A DNA stretch of 64,000 nt from Skermanella mucosa (GTDB lineage Bacteria; Pseudomonadota; Alphaproteobacteria; Azospirillales; Azospirillaceae). The translations under genes and the position numbers were made by a program. Where the stretch lies: NCBI RefSeq assembly GCF_016765655.2, contig NZ_CP086107.1, positions 62,001-126,000 of the forward strand, written 5' to 3'. This document shows positions 26,083 to 34,330 of the stretch, piece after piece. The number at the start of each line of letters is the position of its first letter. Position 1 is the first letter of the stretch. The notes under the pieces are model-generated. The model was given only the letters and a program-made list of their open reading frames with translations, searched no databases and was not told the DNA's origin.

Positions 26083-26457
26083 ATGCGGGTGGAGGTGCTG
26101 AGCAGGGGAGAGCGCCGGCGTCGCTGGTCATTGGACGAGAAGATGCGGATTGTCGCCGAGGCTGCCGCTCCCGGGTCCAGCGTCTCGGAGGTGGCCCGCC
26201 GGCATGACATCTCCCGGCAGAACATCTATCAGTGGCGCTGCGAGTTGAAGCACAAGGCTGTCCATCCAACGGGTAAGGCCGTATTCCTCCCGGTCGAAGT
26301 GACGGAGGACGAGCCGAGCCCGGGCGCTGGATGCGGCGGGGATGTGCCAGGCCACCCTGTCGAGATCGGGCTGCGCAGTGGCCGCACCCTCCGCTTTGCC
26401 GCCGACATTCCGGATCGCGTTCTGATGCGGCTGATCCGGGCCGCGGAGGCGGCATGA
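26083..26457 (+). CDS. tnpA: IS66 TnpA-type HTH protein
   Basis: 124 aa, MRVEVLSRGERRRRWSLDEK MRIVAEAAAPGSSVSEVARR (consecutive) HDISRQNIYQWR, a transposase_8-like helix-turn-helix. The C terminus VEIGLRSGRTLRFAADIPDR is typical of IS66 Orf1. It overlaps tnpB by ATGA. Required for IS66 movement along with TnpB and TnpC. Confidence 0.92.
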   Translation: MRVEVLSRGERRRRWSLDEKMRIVAEAAAPGSSVSEVARRHDISRQNIYQWRCELKHKAVHPTGKAVFLPVEVTEDEPSPGAGCGGDVPGHPVEIGLRSGRTLRFAADIPDRVLMRLIRAAEAA

Positions 26458-26801
26458 TCGGCCCGGGCACCGGCGTTCGGGTTTATCTCGCCTGCGGGGT
26501 CACGGACGTGCGCAAGGGGATCACCGGGCTGGCGGCGGTCGCGCAGGAGCATCTCCGGCAGGCCCCCGGCTCGGGTGCCGTCTTCGCCTTCCGGGGGCGT
26601 CGGGGCGACAGGATCAAGCTGCTCCACTGGGACGGCCAGGGGTTTTGCTTGTATTACAAGGTTCTCGAGCAGGGCCGCTTCCCCTGGCCGGCACCTTCGG
26701 ACGGATCGGTACGGCTGACGGCGGCACAACTCGCAATGCTGTGGGAGGGAATTGATTGGAGACGTCCCGCCTGGACTTCCCGGCCGACGCGGGTCGGGTG
26801 A
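26454..26801 (+). CDS. tnpB: IS66 Orf2 (TnpB) accessory protein
   Basis: 115 aa from ATG 26454, MIGPGTGVRVYLACGVTDVR KGITGLA then FRGRRGDRIKLLHWDGQGFC LYYKVLEQGRF, the diagnostic IS66 Orf2 motifs. The exact biochemical role is unknown in the family. Not to be confused with the RNA-guided TnpB at 34206-35357. Confidence 0.95.
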   Translation: MIGPGTGVRVYLACGVTDVRKGITGLAAVAQEHLRQAPGSGAVFAFRGRRGDRIKLLHWDGQGFCLYYKVLEQGRFPWPAPSDGSVRLTAAQLAMLWEGIDWRRPAWTSRPTRVG

Positions 26802-26864
26802 CATTCTCTGGTCATGACTGAGGGATTACTGTTACCCGCCATGAAGTTCTGCTAAACTTGATCC

Positions 26865-28490
26865 ATGCAGCCGCAGCCCGATGTTCTGCCCGACGACCCA
26901 GCCGCCCTGAAGGCGATCATCCTCGCCCAGCGTGAGGAGATGGCTCGCGCCAGGGCGTCGGCGCTGGCCTTCGAGGCCCTGGTCCAGGCGCTTCGGATCC
27001 AGATCGCCAGGCTGCGGCGGCAGCGGTTCGGACCGAGTTCGGAGCGGATCAACCGTGAGCTCGAGCAGCTCCAGCTGACGCTCGAGGACGTCGAGGTGGC
27101 GATTGCCGCCAACGATGCTTCGGGCGAACATTCCGATGCCGATGACGCCGGGGAGGAGCCGGCATTACCGAGAGGCGAACCCCGCCGACGGGGTAAACCG
27201 TGCCTTCGCGACGACGCGCCGCGCGAGCGGATCGTGCTCGATCCCGGCGACCACTGCCCCGACTGCGGAGGCCCGCTTCGTCTGCTCGGCGAGGACTTGT
27301 CCGAGGTTCTCGAGTTCGTCGCGGCCAAGCTCAAGGTGATCGAGACCAGGAGGCCGAAGAAGTCCTGCCGGCTGTGCGAGAGGATCGTCCAGGAGCCGGC
27401 ACCGCCCCGGCCGATCCGGCGGGGAATGGCGGGTCCCGCCCTGCTGGCCCATGTCCTGGTCTCGAAGTTCGACGATCACCTTCCCCTGTACCGCCAGGGC
27501 GAGATCTTCGCCCGGATGGGGGCCGACATTCCCCGGTCCACCCTGATCGACTGGTGCGGCCAGGCGGTCGCGGCGCTGCGGCCCCTGACCGACCTGATCC
27601 GCGCCGAGGTCATGCGGTCGGACCGGCTGCATGCCGATGATACGCCGATCCGCGTCCTCGATCCGGGACGCCGCGCCGTCGAGGGCAAACCCCGCGGGGT
27701 CAAGGAAGGGCGGATCTGGGTCTATCTCCGCGACGACCGGCCCTGGGGCGGGAGCGATCCGCCCGCCGTGACCTACTTCTTCTCGCCCGACCGCAAGGGC
27801 GAGCACCCGCAGGCCCATCTCGCGGGCTTCGAGGGCGTGTTGCAAGCCGATGCCTACGGCGGCTTCAGGAAGCTCTACGAGCCGGGCGCCGAGGGCCATC
27901 GGCGCATCCGCGAGGCGGCATGCTGGGCTCATCTGCGCCGCGCCTTCCACGACGTCTGGAAGTCCACCGGCTCCCCGATCGCCTTCGAGGCGCTGGAGCG
28001 GATCGGCGTCCTGTACGACATCGAGCGCGAGATCGCCGGGCGGCCGGCGGAGGAGTGGCGCCGCATCCGGCAGGAGCGAAGCCGAGGTCTGGTCGAAGCC
28101 TTCCAGGCCTGGTGCGAGGACCGGCTTCGGCGCATCCCCGGCAAGGGCGACCTGCCGGCGGCGATGCGCTACTTCCTCAAGCGCGTCGAGGCCTTCTCCC
28201 TGTTCCTCGAGGACGGGCGCGTCGCCATGGACAACAACCCGGCCGAGCGGGCGATCCGGCCGATCTCGGTGGGCAGGAAGAACTATCTCTTCGCCGGCTC
28301 GGACGCCGGCGGCGGCATGATCGCGGACGCGATGACGATCATCGAGACGGCCAAGCTCTCGGGTCTCGATCCCGAGGCTTATCTCGCGGCGGTGCTCGAC
28401 CGCATCGGCGACCAGCTGGTCAGCCGCCTGCACGAACTTCTGCCCTGGAACTGGGCCGCCACCGAGGCGCTCCGGAAACAAGCCGCCTGA
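26865..28490 (+). CDS. tnpC: IS66-family transposase TnpC
   Basis: 541 aa, full length. An N-terminal leucine zipper (IARLRRQRFGPSSERINREL) precedes the zinc-finger DHCPDCGGPLRLLGED ... SCRLCERIVQEP, and the DDE core has Asp in LHADDTPIRVLD, Asp in LQADAYGGFRKLY and Glu in DNNPAERAIRPISVGRKNYL, with the C-terminal IS66_C segment (TAKLSGLDPEAYLAAVLDRI). All catalytic residues are intact. Confidence 0.96.
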   Translation: MQPQPDVLPDDPAALKAIILAQREEMARARASALAFEALVQALRIQIARLRRQRFGPSSERINRELEQLQLTLEDVEVAIAANDASGEHSDADDAGEEPALPRGEPRRRGKPCLRDDAPRERIVLDPGDHCPDCGGPLRLLGEDLSEVLEFVAAKLKVIETRRPKKSCRLCERIVQEPAPPRPIRRGMAGPALLAHVLVSKFDDHLPLYRQGEIFARMGADIPRSTLIDWCGQAVAALRPLTDLIRAEVMRSDRLHADDTPIRVLDPGRRAVEGKPRGVKEGRIWVYLRDDRPWGGSDPPAVTYFFSPDRKGEHPQAHLAGFEGVLQADAYGGFRKLYEPGAEGHRRIREAACWAHLRRAFHDVWKSTGSPIAFEALERIGVLYDIEREIAGRPAEEWRRIRQERSRGLVEAFQAWCEDRLRRIPGKGDLPAAMRYFLKRVEAFSLFLEDGRVAMDNNPAERAIRPISVGRKNYLFAGSDAGGGMIADAMTIIETAKLSGLDPEAYLAAVLDRIGDQLVSRLHELLPWNWAATEALRKQAA

Positions 28491-28491
28491 A

Positions 28492-28713
28492 GTGGCCGCG
28501 ATCAGCGCCGTCTTCACCATCGCCCGCGTCGCCGACATGCTCGGCGAGGACGAGGATCTGCTGCACGAGGTCAGTCTCGACATGGAACCCGAGGACGGCG
28601 TCCTTTGGATCTACGGCATCGGAGGCGAGGAAGTCCTGGCGTTCACTGCCTTCGGCATCGAGAACCTGCGCGACCTCATCCCCCTCTACAAAAAACCCGT
28701 CCCTGGGCCTTGA
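28492..28713 (+). CDS. IS66-associated small acidic protein
   Basis: 73 aa from GTG 28492, two bases after the tnpC stop. FTIARVADMLGEDEDLLHEV SLDMEPEDGVLWIYG resembles the short frames often found at the 3' end of IS66 elements. It ends inside the right terminal repeat zone. Role unknown. Confidence 0.6.
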   Translation: MAAISAVFTIARVADMLGEDEDLLHEVSLDMEPEDGVLWIYGIGGEEVLAFTAFGIENLRDLIPLYKKPVPGP

Positions 28714-28725
28714 GCGGCCGGTTAC

Positions 28726-29222
28726 CCTGCAAGTCGGCGCCGAGCTGTTTCGAGCGCGGCTTCGATGGTGGCAAGAAGGTCGGCGGTGTGAAGATCCACC
28801 TGGGCGTCGAAAAGCATGGCATTCCGCTGGCGATCGACGTCTCTTCAGCCAATACTCACGACACCAAAGGTATCGTGCCGGTGCTCCGCGAATTCTCTGG
28901 CCAAGGGTTCCGGGGATCGGCACTGGGTGACTTGGGCTACCGGGGCAAACGGCTGGCCAAGGCCGGCGAGAAGCTCGGTATCACCGTCAAGGCGGTTGCC
29001 CGCGGCCGCGACGGCGTCTTCCTGCCGACCGGAATCTGCTGGACGGTGGAGCGGTCCTTCGGCTGGATCTCGCGCTATCGGCGGTTGAATACGATCTTCG
29101 ACCGGACCAAGGAGCATCTCGTCGCTTTCATCGAGATCGCCTTCGTTTCCATCCTCGCCAGACGCCTCAAACGTCTCGCAATCGATGAGGTCCAGCGCCT
29201 GACATCTACGAACAGCCTCTAA
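28726..29222 (+). pseudogene. IS5-family transposase, 3' fragment
   Basis: Begins at the IS66 border with SCFERGFDGGKKVGGVKIHL and runs to a normal C terminus (ILARRLKRLAIDEV). It keeps Asp in GDLGYRGKR and Glu in CWTVERSFGWISRYRRLNT but lacks the N-terminal half with the first Asp (LDSQ-type) region. A different IS5 subgroup (IS427/IS1031-like) from the copies at 4557 and 31817. Confidence 0.85.
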
Positions 29223-29503
29223 CACTGCTCGGCAAATGCCTCAAGCAGTGATCGGTTCACCATCCGCGGGGAGATCCAATCTTCAGCAAAATCCTCAACG
29301 GCTTTTTCTTCGCCGACTTCGTCGAGATCATGTGTGTCATCGCAGGTCTGCTGGTCGAGAAAGACGTGGCCGAACTCGTGCGCGAGTATGGCACGGAGTT
29401 GGCCCTCGACGTTGAGGCCCATGAACCAGCATTTCCGGATGCCTTCGAAATCCAGCGGCACCATCGGGCACGAGGCGGTACCGTTGACATAGCGCGCGAA
29501 CAC
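29219..29503 (-). CDS. Small HEFGH zinc metallopeptidase-like protein
   Basis: 94 aa from GTG 29503. The motif LRAILAHEFGHVFLDQQTCD is the HExxH zinc site with its helix, and a second acidic cluster (EEKAVEDFAEDW) follows at a distance typical of the third ligand in IrrE/ImmA-like minimal peptidases. No upstream HTH. It is 44 bp downstream of the 347-aa gene on the same strand and overlaps the IS5 fragment stop by 4 bases at its 3' end. Whether the short N terminus is original or truncated is unclear: a stop (TGA) lies six codons upstream. Protease activity is inferred from the motif only. Confidence 0.6.
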   Translation of the reverse strand: MFARYVNGTASCPMVPLDFEGIRKCWFMGLNVEGQLRAILAHEFGHVFLDQQTCDDTHDLDEVGEEKAVEDFAEDWISPRMVNRSLLEAFAEQC

Positions 29504-29547
29504 GTTTTTCTTTTTTCGTCATATCCATATTGAGTGAACGTCTTGCC

Positions 29548-30591
29548 TCAAAAGGTATGGAAAATGCCAGGTTCCTCAAGCTCGCTTCGGACGCGTCCGT
29601 CTTCGGGACCGCGTTCGTACCCGGCGACCCAGATCAGCTTGCGCAGCATTCTGCCTGGTCCATAGGGCTGCATCTTGAAGTGCCCCTCGACCTGCTGGCG
29701 GATATCCAGAGTCCATGAGCCTTTCCGGCCGGTGTCGGGACGACCGAAACGGTCCGCCGGGACTTCCAGGCGGCGCACCTTGAACAGCGAGAAAGTTGGC
29801 CTCAGGATCGAAGGCGTTCGGCGGCACTCTTCCCTCGACTTTTGCGGAAGATAGGTTGCTGCATCGTCGCTGCCGCCAACGGTTTCGAAAAGCACGATCA
29901 GTCCGACCAGATCTTCAACGCTGTCCCGGAAATAGCCGGCATCCATGGTCGGGATGCCGCCGCTGGCCAGCATGTCATCCGGTCCCGGCATATCGCCGAA
30001 ATGCATGGTTCCGCCGAACGCCACCAGTCTCGGATCCACCGGTTTCCAATTGGTGTCGGTCCTGGCCTCGGCGACACGCCAGCAGACTCGGCCAACCAGC
30101 TGATCGCTGTTCGGCTTGGTCAGGATCGCGTTGATCCAGATTTCTCCATCGAACGGACAAGTCAGAATGGCCCGGACCTCGTGGAGGGGACCGACCATCA
30201 GGGCTCTGTGCGGCAGATCGATGTACCAAACAACGTCCTCGATGGCGCTGCGCCACGTATCGCGTGCGGGCGCCCTAGCGTGAACCAATGTCTCGACCAG
30301 TTCCATCGCGGGCTGCACGGCCCGGCTTGGAACGGTGGTCGGGCCGGATTTGTCCGATGCAATGCGAAGGAACGCCAGCTGGGCGACCGTCAAGGTGATG
30401 ATGCCGCCCTGTACCATCGGGATTCTCATGCCGCGCTGATATGCCTGGTAGTCCAGCAGGCAGCCCATCCGCATGGCATCGAAGTCGTCCCTGGGGACCT
30501 GCCCGGCGGCTTTGAAGTTGGCAGCCAGCTGCGGAATTGCCTGCACATTGCGGAGATGCCCGGTCAGAAATGCATCGAGCCAGGTCTTCAT
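29548..30591 (-). CDS. Unknown 347-aa protein of a three-gene cassette
   Basis: 347 aa, MKTWLDAFLTGHLRNVQAIP ... . No signal peptide or membrane segment. The middle is mixed alpha/beta (EDVVWYIDLPHRALMVGPLH, VGRVCWRVAEARTDTNWKPV). The C-terminal motif VEGHFKMQPYGPGRMLRKLI WVAGYERGPED resembles the (V/R)-G-H-(F/W)-R-x-Q-x-Y-G-P-x-R ... R-K-x-x-W-I motif of a group of uncharacterised plasmid/phage-type proteins in bacteria. Function unknown. Its ATG overlaps the stop of the upstream 158-aa gene (ATGA). Confidence 0.65.
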   Translation of the reverse strand: MKTWLDAFLTGHLRNVQAIPQLAANFKAAGQVPRDDFDAMRMGCLLDYQAYQRGMRIPMVQGGIITLTVAQLAFLRIASDKSGPTTVPSRAVQPAMELVETLVHARAPARDTWRSAIEDVVWYIDLPHRALMVGPLHEVRAILTCPFDGEIWINAILTKPNSDQLVGRVCWRVAEARTDTNWKPVDPRLVAFGGTMHFGDMPGPDDMLASGGIPTMDAGYFRDSVEDLVGLIVLFETVGGSDDAATYLPQKSREECRRTPSILRPTFSLFKVRRLEVPADRFGRPDTGRKGSWTLDIRQQVEGHFKMQPYGPGRMLRKLIWVAGYERGPEDGRVRSELEEPGIFHTF

Positions 30592-31064
30592 GCGCCTTTA
30601 CTCAACGCATAGTCCGCCTCGGCGACATCAAGCCCGCGCGGAGCGTCCAGATAGCCTGCGAGGAATTTTACGCAGTCAGCCTTCATGCGTTCCGCGTCGA
30701 GCTGGTACCAGTCGAGACCGTCCCATTCCAGGTCCACGCGGCCCGGCTTCTCGTCGCCATACCCGTCGATCAGCGGCACGCGGGAATAGAGCACGCCCTC
30801 GAAGCTGATGACGTGGGGGCGCTCCGTCGGGACACCGTGCGGACCGCGCTGGATGTAGCGCTTGCCCTCGATGACGTGGGTTGCGTACTGGTCATGGTCG
30901 TCATCGGGAACGAACAGCTCGGCGCCGTCCGCTGTCACCAGGTCGGGCTCGCGGTCAGAATAGGCGCCCTGGACCTCGCTGTCATGGATGCCGCCCACGA
31001 AATCGTCCAGCGCGTCGGGATCTCCGGCATCGAAGCCGAATTCATCGGAAAGCTCGCGGCCCAT
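30588..31064 (-). CDS. Unknown acidic 158-aa protein, first gene of cassette
   Basis: 158 aa, strongly acidic (DEFGFDAGDPDALDDFVGGI, FVPDDDHDQYATHVIEGKRY). ATG 31064 follows AGGAGCGAAGA, an ideal SD. A promoter with an internal operator lies directly upstream (31097-31125). The composition, position first in the operon and operator could suit an inhibitor or antitoxin-like partner, but no DNA-binding motif is visible and no family is recognised. Confidence 0.6.
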   Translation of the reverse strand: MGRELSDEFGFDAGDPDALDDFVGGIHDSEVQGAYSDREPDLVTADGAELFVPDDDHDQYATHVIEGKRYIQRGPHGVPTERPHVISFEGVLYSRVPLIDGYGDEKPGRVDLEWDGLDWYQLDAERMKADCVKFLAGYLDAPRGLDVAEADYALSKGA

Positions 31065-31096
31065 TCTTCGCTCCTGAATAAGTGTGAGTGCAGATA

Positions 31097-31125
31097 TTTA
31101 TACCCGATATGCGGGTGAAATACAA
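31097..31125 (-). promoter_or_regulatory. Promoter with internal operator for the 158/347/94-aa cassette
   Basis: On the minus strand TTGTAT (31120-31125) and TATAAA (31097-31102) are spaced by 17 bp. The inverted repeat ACCCG-N5-CGGGT (31102-31116) occupies the spacer, so a bound repressor would exclude RNA polymerase. Confidence 0.7.
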
Positions 31126-31750
31126 TAAGGGTGAGGTGTGCATGGGTGGAGATGCCTATGGCCGCACTGGACAAGCCTGTCACGGTCTTTGTACTGCCAG
31201 CCCCGTAACGTTCAAAATGATCGACCAGCTGGCTGATCCCGGGCTTGAGGTTTCACGTGCGGGCACGTAGCGTTTAGTCAGAATTGACTGGCCCCGGACG
31301 GCAGCGCGACGACGCGTTTCAAATCGGAAATGACCTCGATGTCTACCAGCGTCACCCTGATGTGCCGCCCAGCTTGACCTCCTGCAGGGCGTCATTGAGC
31401 GCCGTCTCGTTGCGGATGCCGGGCCTAAACTGACACGTGCCGAAACGCCAGACGCTTGAGTAGCGCGCCGACGCTGCGCTTGGCCAGCACGATACGAAAC
31501 CGCAACTCAACTCTGGCCGCGAGATTCTTCCAGCGTCCAACAATACCATCTTCGATGGAGTCTGGGCCAGCAGGTAACCAGACCGCAACTTCGCCCTCTC
31601 GCTCAGACTTGAGCTTGCCAGAACGATGCGCGGCGACGCAGATCACAGCCATCAAATTCAAGCGCCTAATCGCAATCGATGATCCGATAAAAGCTTCCTC
31701 CTAATTCAATGAAGATAACCAATCACATTTAATTCGACAGGAAAATCGTT
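31126..31750. other. AT-richer stretch with degenerate coding only
   Basis: About 620 bp without an intact gene. On the minus strand 31425-31661 reads MNLMAVICVAAHRSGKLKSE REGEVAVWLPAGPDSIEDGI without an SD at a start codon, although a good SD-like TAGGAGG lies further upstream (complement of about 31699-31705) before a frame with no start. Further left, ETALNDALQEVKLGG and, after a shift, HIRVTLVDIEVISDLKRVVA ending at a stop near 31285 look like pieces of other small proteins. I read this as a decayed gene region. Confidence 0.35.
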
Positions 31751-31761
31751 AACCTGCGAGG

Positions 31762-32881
31762 GGCGTTGGTGCAGCGAGCTCAACATAGACGCAGTGGGCC
31801 TATCCGCCCTGGTCGGTTATGGGACGCGGACGGACTCCGGGCGTCCTGCATCGATCATGCGGTTGAGGACGGCGCCGCTGATGGCAGCCTCGACCTGCTG
31901 ACCAGACAGCTTTCGGGCATGGAGATGGTCGCCGAGGATGCGCTTGTATCTCGACATTGCGGTTTCCGCCATGGACCGCTTGCCGTAGCCGGTTTCACGC
32001 TGCCAGCCCAGCCGGCCCTTCCCGGCAAGGGACTGGATATGCCCATCGCGCTGGGTCGGTTCAGCGGTTGATCCCGGCACGGCCGTGCTCCTCGGGGGGA
32101 TGATGACTGTGGCGGCGAGGTCGCGCTCGGCCACGGTCTGGTAGGTCGGTTCGCCGTCATAGGCGTCGTCCGCCATCACGGTGTCGATGGGACCCGTCGT
32201 CTGGTCCAGCAGCGGACCGACCTGGCTGGCATCGCCCTCGCCGCTGGTCGTCAGGGTGGTGGCGGCGATGGTGTTGGTCGCCGCGTCGACCGCCAGGTGG
32301 AGCTTACACCAGGTTCGCCGCCCGCGCACGCCGTGCTTGTCGCGGTGCCACTCGCCGGCGCCGTAAACCTTCAGCCCGGTGCTGTCGATCACCAGGGTGA
32401 CCGCGCCATCCGGCAGGGCGGTCCGCAGCGTTGGCGTCAGGAATGCCGCCCGCCGGCTGATCGTCGTGTGATCGGGAACCGGCAGTTCTATGCCCATGAG
32501 GTCCAGCAGCGATTCGAGCAGCCCCTCCGTCTGGCGCAGCGGCTGGTGAAACACCAGCCTGACCATGAGGGCTGTCTCGATCGCTGTTTGCGAGTAGCGC
32601 GCCTGACCGCCCGGCGTCGTTCGCGGCGCTGCCCTCCAGGCTGCGATGGCCTCGTCGCTGACCCACAGCGTCAGGCTGCCACGCCGCCGCAGACCGGCCT
32701 CGTAGGCCGACCAGTTCGTCACCCTGAACCTCATCTTCGGGATATGATGGTGCCGGGCGGCATTGTGTTTGTTCGGCATGCAGGGCGCTGACCAGTCCGC
32801 GGGAAGATGAGGGGAGCCCGTTCTACAGGGCCGTCCAGTCTCCTGGCAACTCGTTCACCCCTGCCTCGCTGCACCAACGCC
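31762..32881 (-). mobile_element. IS5-family insertion sequence, copy 2
   Basis: GGCGTTGGTGCAGCGAG (31762-31778) and its exact inverse (32865-32881) flank one transposase gene. The right terminus is duplicated in tandem (32819-32942), so the outer end could equally be at 32944. No clear target duplication. Confidence 0.82.
31817..32779 (-). CDS. IS5-family DDE transposase, copy 2
   Basis: 320 aa, MPNKHNAARHHHIPKMRFRV. Catalytic Asp in TLVIDSTGLKVYG, Asp in DTVMADDAYDGEP, Glu in SMAETAMSRYKRILGDHL. Related to but clearly diverged from the 4557-5525 transposase. Frame intact, so potentially active. Confidence 0.93.
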   Translation of the reverse strand: MPNKHNAARHHHIPKMRFRVTNWSAYEAGLRRRGSLTLWVSDEAIAAWRAAPRTTPGGQARYSQTAIETALMVRLVFHQPLRQTEGLLESLLDLMGIELPVPDHTTISRRAAFLTPTLRTALPDGAVTLVIDSTGLKVYGAGEWHRDKHGVRGRRTWCKLHLAVDAATNTIAATTLTTSGEGDASQVGPLLDQTTGPIDTVMADDAYDGEPTYQTVAERDLAATVIIPPRSTAVPGSTAEPTQRDGHIQSLAGKGRLGWQRETGYGKRSMAETAMSRYKRILGDHLHARKLSGQQVEAAISGAVLNRMIDAGRPESVRVP

Positions 32882-32942
32882 GTTCTACAGGGCCAACCCC
32901 CACCTGCCAACTCGTTCAGCCCTGCCTCGATGCACCAACGCC
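32819..32942. repeat. 62-bp imperfect tandem duplication of the IS5 right end
   Basis: Two units of 62 bp (32819-32880 and 32881-32942) both start CGTTCTACAGGGCC and end CTCG(C/A)TGCACCAACGC, with CAACTCGTTCA between. The second unit carries a slightly different terminal repeat (A for C). Confidence 0.8.
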
Positions 32943-33168
32943 TCAGCGAAGGCAAACCCGCATAAGCGCCTCCCACAATCCACCATGGTCTCCTCGGCAG
33001 TCCCCGTGCTGATTGCCGACTTCCACGCTGACCTTTCGGCTGAGTTACCCGGCAACCGCCGGGATAGTGGACTTGTCGCTTTCGGGCGCGGACCGCATCC
33101 TGGTGAACATCAAATGCCACTGAGGAGAAGGCCGTCCGCAAAGCGTACAGCTGAATTGCACACTTTGA

Positions 33169-33198
33169 TTGTACCATCCATTGTTCCCGTGGTATGAT
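33169..33198 (+). promoter_or_regulatory. Promoter of the Phd/VapC pair
   Basis: TTGTAC (33169-33174) and TATGAT (33193-33198) are 18 bp apart, 27 bp upstream of the antitoxin start. The preceding 32943-33168 contains no supportable gene. Confidence 0.5.
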
Positions 33199-33224
33199 CG
33201 GCCATATTTTGCATGGAGGCGGAC

Positions 33225-33509
33225 ATGACCCAGGAGCGACTTTGGCAGGCAACCGACGCCAGGGCCAACCTGCCCACTGTCATGGAAGGCGCCCTCGCGG
33301 GCGTTCCCCAGGTCATCAAGAAGCGGACTGGCGAGGAGGTTGTTGTGATCGCCCGTGCTGACTACGACCGCATGAAGCCGAACCTGAAGGATTTCCTTTT
33401 GCAGAGCGCTGGCCTTGACCAGGACGATGCGCTTGATGAAGGCATCCGCAAGGCACGCTTAAACGGTGCCATGGGCTTCGCACCGCGCTCAACCGGCCTG
33501 GGGGACTAA
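33225..33509 (+). CDS. Phd/YefM-family antitoxin
   Basis: 94 aa from ATG 33225 (SD GGAGG). MTQERLWQATDARANLPTVM EGALAGVPQVIKKRTGEEVV VIARADYDRMKP (split) is the PhdYeFM fold: N-terminal DNA-binding beta-alpha unit, then a variable toxin-binding tail. The stop is one base before the toxin GTG. Expected to neutralise the toxin and repress the promoter at 33169. Confidence 0.88.
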   Translation: MTQERLWQATDARANLPTVMEGALAGVPQVIKKRTGEEVVVIARADYDRMKPNLKDFLLQSAGLDQDDALDEGIRKARLNGAMGFAPRSTGLGD

Positions 33510-33510
33510 C

Positions 33511-34014
33511 GTGTTCCTCCTCGACACCGACGTGGTCAGCAACTTCCGAAAGAAACCTCACCCGAACCTGGTGGCATGGCTCAAGGCGGTGAATGCGAAT
33601 GACATCGCTGTCTCCGCCATGACCGTCTTCGAAATCCAGACCGGCATCAATTACGTGCGCGAGCACGATGCGGCCAAGGCGAAGGACATCGACGATTGGC
33701 TGCGCAGTTTCCTGCTGGCGGGTGGTATGTCCATCCTGCCGGTGGACGCGGACGTGGCCCGGCTCTACGGGAACATGTTCACCACCCAGGAACTGAAAAA
33801 CTTCCTGTACCCCGATCCTGACAGCAAGCGACCGAAGAGCGGTGCCGATCTCATCATCGCCGCGACCGCCATCGTTCACGAGGCCACGGTGGTGACCATC
33901 AACAGAGCCGATTACGAGCGCATCCACGCCCACTTTCCGCTCCCCGGCCTGTACGAGCCCTTCAGTGACACCTTCGTGGTGGATCCGGATGTGGGTGCCC
34001 TTCCACACCCCTGA
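33511..34014 (+). CDS. VapC-like PIN-domain toxin
   Basis: 167 aa from GTG 33511. PIN acidic residues: Asp in FLLDTDVVSN, Glu in TVFEIQTGI, Asp in SGADLIIAATA, and Asp in TINRADYERI. Family members are Mg-dependent RNases that cut tRNA or rRNA. Coupled to the Phd/YefM antitoxin. A GC hairpin overlaps its stop (34006-34021). Confidence 0.9.
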   Translation: MFLLDTDVVSNFRKKPHPNLVAWLKAVNANDIAVSAMTVFEIQTGINYVREHDAAKAKDIDDWLRSFLLAGGMSILPVDADVARLYGNMFTTQELKNFLYPDPDSKRPKSGADLIIAATAIVHEATVVTINRADYERIHAHFPLPGLYEPFSDTFVVDPDVGALPHP

Positions 34015-34021
34015 AGGGGTG
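34006..34021 (+). terminator. Hairpin at the vapC stop
   Basis: CACCCC-TGAA-GGGGTG, perfect 6-bp arms overlapping the stop codon TGA. No T-run, so weak evidence. Confidence 0.4.
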
Positions 34022-34162
34022 AGCGTCGTCGGCGTCTACTTGCATGACGGGACTGTCGAGCGATTGGGGGAGCGGTCGTCATCAGGGTATGACCAGCCGA
34101 GTTTTTGGCTGGCTGAGGATCAAGGATGGGGTGGGTTTTGCGCCTGGTGGAAACCGGAGTCG

Positions 34163-34330
34163 GTGAACACTCCGCCGCCTGAAGGCGGACGGCTTCTGAA
34201 GCAAGCTATGCGGCAACCCGCTGGCTTGACGCTTCAAGGCTCGCTCCTAGCCCCTTTGACCACGGGAATGCCCGATGCTTGATGACTTTTGCCGCGTGAA
34301 TGTCGCGATCTTCAACCGTCCCGCAACCGG
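34163..34330 (-). ncRNA. Predicted omega RNA (3' part of tnpB to right end)
   Basis: In the family the omega RNA spans the 3' end of tnpB and the right end, with the guide just outside the element. Here the right end is short (34163-34205) and has the CCGCCTTCAGGCGG stem, so the scaffold should overlap the tnpB 3' end; the guide would be the minus-strand sequence starting at 34162 (cgactccggtttccac). The 5' limit is arbitrary. Confidence 0.4.

Larger units (their letters stand above)
25986..28725 (+). mobile_element. IS66-family insertion sequence, complete
   Basis: Terminal repeats GTAACCGGCCGATCCAGGCC (25986-26005) and GGCCTTGAGCGGCCGGTTAC (28706-28725) match inversely at 17 of 20 positions. 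It holds the full tnpA-tnpB-tnpC set plus an accessory frame. The flanks (accctaac left, cctgcaag right) do not form the expected 8-bp duplication, so one flank has been rearranged. Confidence 0.9.

Noticed and set aside
32950..33197. 70-aa rightward frame upstream of the Phd/VapC pair
   Set aside because: No SD, no recognisable fold, overlaps the promoter region.
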